Positions 1 through 5,533 of a stretch of DNA of 12,357 nucleotides are shown here, piece by piece. The notes beneath the pieces are model-generated. The model saw only the letters and a program-made list of their open reading frames with translations, was not told where the DNA came from and ran no database searches. The DNA is from CAZFAP01 sp964516325. GTDB taxonomy: Bacteria > Auribacterota > JABMQX01. A program made the translations under genes and the position numbers. Position 1 is the stretch's first letter. Each line of letters opens with the position of its first letter. Location: positions 1 through 12,357 of the forward strand of contig CAZFAP010000147.1 of the NCBI GenBank assembly GCA_964516325.1, in the 5' to 3' direction.

Positions 1-681
1 GACGGTAGTTGGCGAAAAATCAGCGAGAACATCGGCGTGCCCGCGGGCATTGGAAAGAACGTCGTCGTCGAGCTGCCGCGAGACCTCTGCGACGAGAGGA
101 CGCGGCTTCGCATCACCACAAACCTCCAGGTCTATTGGGACCGTATCGTTGTTGGGGACGCTGGCGCCTCGCAACCGGCACACACCCGCTCTCTGAACCT
201 CATCGAAGCCGACCTCCACTTCCGCGGCTTCTCCGAAGTGGTGCGCGGCGAAGCAAGCAAGGCGCCATGGTACGAGTACGACAAAGTTACGCTGGAGGCG
301 CCGTGGCATCCGCAGCGGGGATTCCTTACCCGCTTCGGCGGCGTCCTTCCGCTTCTCTCCGACACCGATGATCGCCTCGTGGTGTTCGGCCCGGGAGATG
401 AGCTGACTTTGACGTTCTCCGCCCTGCCAGAACCCGCTTCGGGGCAGAAGCGAGATTTCGTTCTGAGGCTCGACGGCTGGATCAAGGACGCCAATCCGAG
501 CACTTTCACCGGCGACCGCGTTGAGCCGCTCCCCTATCGCGCGATGAAAGGCTATCCCTTTGGCGCGGAGGACGGACTCATGGACGATCCCTCCTACGCC
601 GAATATCTCAGCCTCTACAGCACGCGCCCCTTGAGGCTCGACACGGCGACCCTCTGCTGGATGGGGTTTGGCGGACGTTAA
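1..681 (+). CDS. C-terminal part of a secreted FG-GAP/ASPIC-UnbV (CRTAC1-like) protein, 5' end outside the window
   Basis: The frame is open from base 1 to the TAA at 679-681 (226 codons), so the gene begins upstream. The GTG at position 37 is only an internal codon. The text resembles the conserved C-terminal region that follows the FG-GAP, ASPIC/UnbV and TPR portions in long CRTAC1-family proteins. Landmarks are a DGSWR start, LRITTNLQVYWDRI, an LHFRGFS stretch, a WYEYDKV segment, VVFGPGDELTLTF, a DFVLRLDGWIKD segment and VEPLPYRAM near the end. These proteins are normally exported; their biochemical role is poorly known. No catalytic motif or CxxCH is visible in this fragment. It faces away from the minus-strand operon, and its only visible link is that the operon has its own ASPIC/UnbV member at 8404-10032. 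Family assignment is from motif memory. Its reality as a gene is well supported by the long clean frame. Confidence 0.8.
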   Translation, partial: DGSWRKISENIGVPAGIGKNVVVELPRDLCDERTRLRITTNLQVYWDRIVVGDAGASQPAHTRSLNLIEADLHFRGFSEVVRGEASKAPWYEYDKVTLEAPWHPQRGFLTRFGGVLPLLSDTDDRLVVFGPGDELTLTFSALPEPASGQKRDFVLRLDGWIKDANPSTFTGDRVEPLPYRAMKGYPFGAEDGLMDDPSYAEYLSLYSTRPLRLDTATLCWMGFGGR

Positions 682-740
682 TGCGTCTGGCCAGCGCAAG
701 GAGTCTCGCTACTTGCGGCAATGAGACTACGTGCCAATGA

Positions 741-755
741 CGCGCCAACAGCGCG
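741..755 (+). terminator. Small GC-rich hairpin, weak terminator candidate
   Basis: CGCGC at 741-745 and GCGCG at 751-755 form a perfect five-pair stem around the loop CAACA. It lies 59 bases after the stop of the first gene and is followed by only TTT at 760-762. It may simply be a chance GC palindrome; the larger hairpin at 768-822 is the better terminator candidate. Confidence 0.2.
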
Positions 756-767
756 ACGGTTTCGCTC

Positions 768-822
768 AAAGGAATCAACGGCCGCCCCGCATCACAAGGA
801 CGGGCGCCCCGTTCATTCCTTT
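768..822 (+). terminator. Long imperfect hairpin, probable terminator of the gene ending at 681
   Basis: The arms 768-775 (AAAGGAAT) and 815-822 (ATTCCTTT) are perfectly complementary. After one C:C mismatch (776/814), AACGG at 777-781 pairs with CCGTT at 809-813, and a further five pairs (783-787 with 802-806) extend the stem around a 14-base loop. That gives about 18 pairs. The outer arms provide A residues on one side and TTT on the other, so it could act in either direction. The U tract is short, so it is not a textbook Rho-independent terminator. Another role, such as a mobile-element remnant end, is possible. Confidence 0.45.
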
Positions 823-944
823 AGTGTGGTAGCCACCCCGGCACGAACGCTGACAGGCTGAGCAGCGGCGACGTTGTCGGAAGGTTCCGTAGCAGGCCGC
901 GGTGCCGAAGAAACGGGTTCGTTGAGCATACAGGGGAACGGAAA

Positions 945-950
945 AGGAGG
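945..950 (+). promoter_or_regulatory. Shine-Dalgarno sequence that decides the start at 959
   Basis: AGGAGG lies eight bases before the ATG at 959-961. The in-frame GTG at 950 overlaps the last base of this motif, so it cannot use it. The ATG is therefore the preferred start. Confidence 0.7.
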
Positions 951-958
951 TGCGAGCC

Positions 959-1573
959 ATGACGAGACAAGTCCTGGACACCAGTGCTCTGCGTGCGCTG
1001 GCGACCCTATCCGTCGGCGCTATTCTCCTGCTGATCTCGCTGGCCAGCAAGCTCACTTACAATGATTTGCTGAGGCAGTCTCGCGGGCACGCGCAAGCCC
1101 TGACATTGATGGACGCCATAGATGGCATCGTCCCGAAACTGAGAGCTGCCGAAAAGGCGCTTACTGATTACTCGAAAGAGCACTATATAAGCAGATGGCG
1201 ACGGGTGACCATCTACCACTGGGCTGACCCACGCGAATCAGGGGGCTACCTCGAAACGGCGCGGAAAAAGTTCGGGAAGGTGGTTGACGCAGACAAACAA
1301 CTCACAATAGCTCATGGCGAGGTGAGCCGCCTCATCCAAGAGCTCACGAAGGTTGACATCGTACGCGGCCAGAGATACTACACACCCCTGAGAAGCAGAA
1401 TAGCCGAGGTTCGGTCCATCTGCGAGTCGAAGCTTTCCGCAGTCAGCAGAGGCATCCCGCGAGCAGTGCTCAGCCCGAGGAAAAAGCTGAGGAATCTTCT
1501 GAAGGTTACCTTGATCGCAGGCGCGGTCGCCAGCGCGCTCGGCCTGTTCTTCTGCTGGGAGCTGGTACAGTGA
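959..1573 (+). CDS. Orphan two-helix membrane protein with a receptor-like extracytoplasmic region
   Basis: The product is 204 residues from the ATG at 959. A hydrophobic helix at about residues 13-32 (ALATLSVGAILLLISLASKL) is followed by about 140 polar, charged, mostly helical residues and a second hydrophobic helix at about 178-200 near the end (TLIAGAVASALGLFFCWE). This is the topology of the sensor half of a chemoreceptor or histidine kinase: TM, four-helix-type region, TM. However, translation stops right after the second helix, with no HAMP, kinase or methyl-accepting domain. The codons beyond the TGA, in frame or in the overlapping GTGA frame, do not read as such domains. It could be a remnant, a stand-alone helical membrane protein, or part of a split receptor. 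I do not recognise a named family. It converges tail-to-tail with the minus-strand operon. Confidence 0.65.
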   Translation: MTRQVLDTSALRALATLSVGAILLLISLASKLTYNDLLRQSRGHAQALTLMDAIDGIVPKLRAAEKALTDYSKEHYISRWRRVTIYHWADPRESGGYLETARKKFGKVVDADKQLTIAHGEVSRLIQELTKVDIVRGQRYYTPLRSRIAEVRSICESKLSAVSRGIPRAVLSPRKKLRNLLKVTLIAGAVASALGLFFCWELVQ

Positions 1574-1660
1574 CCTCAGAGAGCGCCCGCGAATCCAGAG
1601 AGAACGTGCGCTTTGATGTCAGCGAGAAGCCGAACAAGGAGTCCTTTCACGGGAGAGCCT

Positions 1661-2944
1661 TCAGCGAGGAGCGTCTTCCGCTCCGCTTAAGCCCTCGCCA
1701 TTGTCCACTGCGCTTAGTTGCCCACACTGGACGCGCGCTGGCTGGGGGCCGGCAATGTTGCCGCCGCCGTTGTCCCAGACGACCTTCCCGGCGACGCCGA
1801 CGAAGCCGCTCATCTCGCCGATGGCGTCGCGGATGCGGGCGCGATTCAGCCCTGCCTTTCGGATGGCTTCGATTACCATTGTCGCGGAATCGTAGCCGAG
1901 GATGGCGTCATCGGACGGCTTCTCGCCAAAACGTTCGTGGTACTCCGCGGCGAATTTCTCCAAACGAATTTCATCCGTTCCCCACGTCAAGCGGCACGTC
2001 ACGAGACCTTCCGCAGCGGTGCCCGCCTTATCCAGAAACGATGGCAACGAAAAAACGGGCGGTGCGAAAATCGAAAGGTTGATTCCTCGCTCGCGCAGGG
2101 CGACGAGAAGACGCAGCGACGGCTCGGGGAGACCCCACATGAAGACGGCATCCACCGAAGCGGAACAGACCCGGTTGATTTGCGGAGAAAAGTCGGTCTG
2201 GGAGGGGTCAAAGGTCAGGTGGAGGACGAGGGCGACGGGGAACCGACGAAGCGCGCTCGAGACTTCGCTCGCCCCGGCCCTCCCGTCGTGGTCGGTCGAA
2301 TTCAGGAGGACAATTCTGCGAACTCCCATTTTTGGGATGGCGACTTTTGCGAGCGTCTCCGCAACGGACCTGTCATCCGGCGGCAGACGAAACATCCATG
2401 GCACCGCCGTATGAGTGAGGCTCGAGTCGCCGCACAGAGGGGAAAGGAGCGTGACACGCGCCTTCACGGCGATTTGCTCGGCGATGTGAGTGGCAGCGCC
2501 ATCAATGGAGCCGATGATCGCCCAGACTCTGTCGTCGTACACGAGGCGGGTCATTTCCTGCGACCCGGCGCCCCAGGGATTGTCCGCCCACCGACAAACG
2601 AGTCGAAAAGGCTTTCCGCGGTAACCTCCTTCCGCATTCGCTTTCTCGACGGCGAGTGTCGCTCCCCGCCACAGATGCATGCCGATTGGATTCCTTGCAT
2701 CATTGGGCGCGAAGAATCCGATGCGTACTTCCTCAACACCTTCTGGATCGGGCTCGTCCCGTTCCGGGCCATGATAATCCGCCTTGTCGTCGAGGATGCT
2801 TTTGTAAATGGGAGCGGCAGCTTTGCTGCCTCCTTGAGCCGCGAACGAAGGTAACGTGAGAAGAGCGAGCGCAAGGCATGGAAGAAAAAAGAGAAAGGTC
2901 CCCGAGCGACCTGCACGGGAGTTACGGTGCGCGACGCTGATCAT
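1661..2944 (-). CDS. Periplasmic substrate-binding protein (Leu/Ile/Val-binding type), second paralogue
   Basis: This is a 427-residue type I periplasmic binding protein (Peripla_BP_6, LivK/amide-binding-like). A signal peptide occupies about residues 1-35, with a hydrophobic core around FLFFLPCLALALLTLP and cleavage near SFAAQ. The mature part has the family signatures VRIGFFAP, AVEKANAEGGYRGK, VWAIIGSIDGAATHIAEQ, VPWMFRLPPDDRS and GYDSATMVIEAIRKAGLNR. Such proteins bind amino acids, amides or similar small ligands in the periplasm. It is clearly a tandem duplicate of the gene just upstream. Its ATG overlaps that gene's stop by four bases (ATGA), so translation is probably coupled. The last ~25 residues look wrong for the family: adding one C in the five-base run at 1744-1748 restores a normal-looking end (ARPVWATKRSGQWRGL), stopping at 1647. 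No permease or ATPase gene is nearby. The ligand is unknown. Confidence 0.88.
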   Translation of the reverse strand: MISVAHRNSRAGRSGTFLFFLPCLALALLTLPSFAAQGGSKAAAPIYKSILDDKADYHGPERDEPDPEGVEEVRIGFFAPNDARNPIGMHLWRGATLAVEKANAEGGYRGKPFRLVCRWADNPWGAGSQEMTRLVYDDRVWAIIGSIDGAATHIAEQIAVKARVTLLSPLCGDSSLTHTAVPWMFRLPPDDRSVAETLAKVAIPKMGVRRIVLLNSTDHDGRAGASEVSSALRRFPVALVLHLTFDPSQTDFSPQINRVCSASVDAVFMWGLPEPSLRLLVALRERGINLSIFAPPVFSLPSFLDKAGTAAEGLVTCRLTWGTDEIRLEKFAAEYHERFGEKPSDDAILGYDSATMVIEAIRKAGLNRARIRDAIGEMSGFVGVAGKVVWDNGGGNIAGPQPARVQCGQLSAVDNGEGLSGAEDAPR

Positions 2945-4320
2945 AACTTCTTCGCGCCTTCCGCCGCTACTTGCTCAGTCTTGGGCTGTTCCGGCCCGAA
3001 GAGTTCCTCGGGAGCATAGAAATTGAACTTGCCATTCTCGAGGATGGCAAGGCACGCCGGGCTGACATCGTTCTGGATAGGATCGAAGACAATCTCCCCG
3101 GTGACGCCATTGTATCGCTTGACCTCCGCCAGGGCATCTCGAATCAGCGCCCGGTTCAGCCCTGCTTTCTCGATCGCTTCGATGAGAATGCACGCGCCAT
3201 CGTACCCGTGCGCCGCATACTGCTCCGGCTCTTCCTTGAATCGCTCCTGGAAGGCTTTTCGGAACTCGTGGAGCTTGAGGTCATCGCGAGTCGGGTCGTA
3301 CGGATAACCGGCGACGACGGGACCCGGGTTTTCGCCCACGATTTTCAGGAACTCGTCAGACACGATGCGGTCACTGGCGAGAAAGACTTGTTTCGTCATC
3401 CCCATTTCGCGCATCTGCTTGAGGATGAGAGCGGACTCCTTCGCGTCGCCATAGGTGACAACTCCATCCACGTTCAGGCTCTTGATCCGCTCTAATTGAG
3501 GAGTGAACTCGGTGTCGCCGACCTTGTACTGAAGCTCCGTAACGAGAGGATGCCCCAGCCGCCGCGAGCCATCGCGGAACTCGTCAATGTTGACGCGGCC
3601 GTATCGGTTGCTCGCTCGCAGCCCCGCCAACCGTTTCAGCCCAAGCTTTTGATAGGCGTAGTCCGCCAGAAGGTAGCACATCTGCCGGTCATCGCTGATG
3701 CAGCGGAACACCCACGGAATTCTCGTCTCGACGAACGTCGGGTCCGTGTCCCCCGTATTCATCCAGGGGAGTTCGGCTTTCAGAGCCACACGGATCGCAA
3801 TATGGCTGTTAGCGCCGTCAATCCCTCCGATGATCGCCCAGACCTTCTCGTTGTAAGCGAGATGAATCACCTCGTTCCCCGAGGAGCCCCAAAGCCCATT
3901 GTCGTTGCGGACAATTAGCTCGTACGGGATGCGACCCCGGTGTCCTCCGCGCGCATTCGCTTGCTCGAGGGCAAGTTGAATCCCTTGAAGCATCTTAATG
4001 CCGAGCACCTCTTCATGAGATGCGCCGCCCGTGGCAACTGAGACGGTCTTCTCGATGGGACCGAGAAAACCGATCTTGACCCACTGTAAACCCTCCGGCT
4101 CGGGCTTCTCTCGCCCGGGTCCCATGAACTCGAGCGGATCGAGGAAGAATTCCTTATAAGGCTTGGCAAATCGCCCGAAAGGGATGTATCGGTCCGGCGT
4201 GTTCCCATAGTAGCCCGGCGGTTTACTGGGCGCGGGCCCGGGTTCCGCGGCGAGCCCCTCCACCTGCGCGACAAGCAAAGATAGAAGCGCAATGACCACA
4301 CAAACTCTTCTGCCTTCCAT
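2941..4320 (-). CDS. Periplasmic substrate-binding protein (Leu/Ile/Val-binding type), first paralogue
   Basis: From the ATG at 4320 the product is 459 residues. A longer reading from an ATG at 4347 exists but has no ribosome binding site, whereas GGAGGAG at 4328-4334 sits seven bases before 4320. The signal peptide is about residues 1-25 (core VVIALLSLLVAQ, cleavage near GLAAEP). A linker rich in Pro, Gly, Tyr and Phe (PPGYYGNTPDRYIPFGRF) precedes the binding fold. The fold starts at VKIGFLGPIE and shows ALEQANARGGHRGR, VWAIIGGIDGANSHIA, IPWVFRCISDDRQM and GYDGACILIEAIEKAGLNR. The C-terminal strand (SPACLAILENGKFNFY) is intact, unlike its neighbour. Branched-chain-type binding proteins normally deliver ligands to an ABC permease or act as periplasmic sensors; no transporter genes are present here. 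It lies 59 bases downstream of the propeller gene in the same orientation. Confidence 0.9.
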   Translation of the reverse strand: MEGRRVCVVIALLSLLVAQVEGLAAEPGPAPSKPPGYYGNTPDRYIPFGRFAKPYKEFFLDPLEFMGPGREKPEPEGLQWVKIGFLGPIEKTVSVATGGASHEEVLGIKMLQGIQLALEQANARGGHRGRIPYELIVRNDNGLWGSSGNEVIHLAYNEKVWAIIGGIDGANSHIAIRVALKAELPWMNTGDTDPTFVETRIPWVFRCISDDRQMCYLLADYAYQKLGLKRLAGLRASNRYGRVNIDEFRDGSRRLGHPLVTELQYKVGDTEFTPQLERIKSLNVDGVVTYGDAKESALILKQMREMGMTKQVFLASDRIVSDEFLKIVGENPGPVVAGYPYDPTRDDLKLHEFRKAFQERFKEEPEQYAAHGYDGACILIEAIEKAGLNRALIRDALAEVKRYNGVTGEIVFDPIQNDVSPACLAILENGKFNFYAPEELFGPEQPKTEQVAAEGAKKL

Positions 4321-4379
4321 GCGGATACTCCTCCGATTTCTCTTCATGGGCAGTGAAGCCCGGGTCGTCCGGCGACATA
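4321..4379 (-). other. Longest gap inside the operon
   Basis: The 59 bases between the propeller gene and the first binding-protein gene hold the ribosome binding site at 4328-4334 and a short four-pair GC stem. No clear promoter or terminator is visible, so read-through from the upstream genes is expected. Confidence 0.4.
4328..4334 (-). promoter_or_regulatory. Shine-Dalgarno sequence that decides the start at 4320
   Basis: Read on the minus strand this is GGAGGAG with seven bases to the ATG at 4318-4320. It argues against the in-frame ATG nine codons upstream, which has no comparable site. Confidence 0.7.
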
Positions 4380-5519
4380 CTACTTCAGCCCGGCCCAGCG
4401 TCCCCTGCTTTTCGCGCGAGCCAAGCCTTTTGAAGTTCCAACCCAGACATCATCGCCCTGAAAATCAACGCACAGCGCAAAGTTATGCGGAATCGCCCCC
4501 TTGGTGGGGACGGTCTTGACGACCTCCTTTCCTCGGGAAATGATGGCAACTCCGTTGTCGTCCTTCTCGTTTTTCTTATAGGTCACCCACGTGTCCGTCG
4601 GAAAATCCGCCAGATTCGACAGCCCCTTATCCGTGCACACCCAGCACTCGTTGGCTCCTCGCCCATTGATGAAGTTTATGAAATTGCTCGCCAGGCCGCT
4701 ATCGTGATCCATGTATCCCCGCCAGTGCCTGCCATCGTAGCGGCTCATGCCGAAGTACGTCGAGACCCACAGAATGCTCGATTTGTAAGACACCCCTGTC
4801 GTGATGACATGGATTAGTCCGTCGTCGCGGTAGAGGTCAATTTCCATCTCCCCGTCCGGGTCAAGATAAGCCTTCCAGCGGTTCAGCTTGACGTCCCACT
4901 CCAACACGCCGCTCCCCCAAACCCCGACATAGATTTTGCCATCGTTGTAGGTGATGTTGTAACACCATATCTCCTCCATCGGGGCGTTCTTTTCCGTGTA
5001 GATGGTCCACTCACCGGTCGTCGTGTTGTAGGAGTTCACCCCCGCGGTTGTCGCCGCCCAGACCATGTTGTCCTGCACGGCTACGTTGTAAACGACGTCG
5101 CTAATCAGGCCGCTATTGAGCTGATTGAACTGATGAAAGCGTCCGCCGCTGAAACGACAGAGCCCCCCGCCGAACAGCGCCAGCCAGACATCGCCCGTCA
5201 AAGGGCTGACATCAATTCCCGAAATGACCGTCCACGGCATCCCGTCCTCTTTCCCCCATTTCTGGAATTTCCCTTCCTGGTAGCAAGCGACCCCATCCTC
5301 GGTCCCGACCCAGACTCGGTCGCCATCCACCTTAACGTAGAAGATATGGTCATTGGGGAGCGCACCCTTCGTGTTTTTCGTCGTGAAGACCTCCCAGTCT
5401 TCATACACGAACGGCAAACCAAGCGAGACAGTCTCCTTTGGCGGCCCCTCTCCAAAGCACACCGTCGGCATCAGTGCGAAAATCACAATTCCCGCAAGGC
5501 AATTTCGCCATCGGCTCAT
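4380..5519 (-). CDS. Secreted two-component-regulator-type beta-propeller protein without a kinase domain
   Basis: The product is 379 residues from the ATG at 5519, chosen because AGGAGG at 5528-5533 lies eight bases upstream. An in-frame extension to 5555 would run back into the preceding gene. A signal peptide covers about residues 1-23 (core CLAGIVIFALMPTV, cleavage near CFGEG). The rest consists of Reg_prop-type repeats, each built around a W/Y-V-G/S-T-x-x-G-V/L/M turn: VWVGTEDGVACY, VWLALFGGGLCRF, VWAATTAGVNSY, IYVGVWGSGVLEW, LWVSTYFGMSRYDG, CWVCTDKGLSNL and VWVGTSKGLARA. In hybrid sensors such propellers sit before a membrane helix and kinase; here there is neither, so this is a soluble exported propeller. 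It follows the decaheme gene by 13 bases. A role as a scaffold or ligand-binding partner of the secreted redox proteins is inference only. Confidence 0.88.
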   Translation of the reverse strand: MSRWRNCLAGIVIFALMPTVCFGEGPPKETVSLGLPFVYEDWEVFTTKNTKGALPNDHIFYVKVDGDRVWVGTEDGVACYQEGKFQKWGKEDGMPWTVISGIDVSPLTGDVWLALFGGGLCRFSGGRFHQFNQLNSGLISDVVYNVAVQDNMVWAATTAGVNSYNTTTGEWTIYTEKNAPMEEIWCYNITYNDGKIYVGVWGSGVLEWDVKLNRWKAYLDPDGEMEIDLYRDDGLIHVITTGVSYKSSILWVSTYFGMSRYDGRHWRGYMDHDSGLASNFINFINGRGANECWVCTDKGLSNLADFPTDTWVTYKKNEKDDNGVAIISRGKEVVKTVPTKGAIPHNFALCVDFQGDDVWVGTSKGLARAKSRGRWAGLK

Positions 5520-5527
5520 GCTCCGAT

Positions 5528-5533
5528 CCTCCT
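5528..5533 (-). promoter_or_regulatory. Shine-Dalgarno sequence that decides the start at 5519
   Basis: Read on the minus strand this is AGGAGG, eight bases before the ATG at 5517-5519. Its first base is shared with the stop codon region of the decaheme gene, which is consistent with coupled translation. Confidence 0.65.

Larger units (their letters stand above)
682..958. other. Intergenic region between the two plus-strand genes
   Basis: These 277 bases hold the two hairpins listed separately and a ribosome binding site at the right end. Near the left end a loose inverted repeat, AGTCTC at 702-707 with GAGACT at 723-728, is also visible. I see no convincing -35/-10 pair, no RNA gene and no supported small reading frame. 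Confidence 0.5.

Noticed and set aside
1570..2082. Plus-strand frame whose GTG overlaps the stop of the preceding gene (GTGA), suggesting a coupled gene.
   Set aside because: Most of it is antisense to the 3' end of the binding-protein gene and reads as arginine-rich low-complexity protein. No domain is recognisable and no separate ribosome binding site is seen.
1718..2854. 378-codon plus-strand open frame.
   Set aside because: It lies wholly antisense to a well-supported binding-protein gene. GC-rich codon bias creates long mirror frames, and the translation has no family motif.
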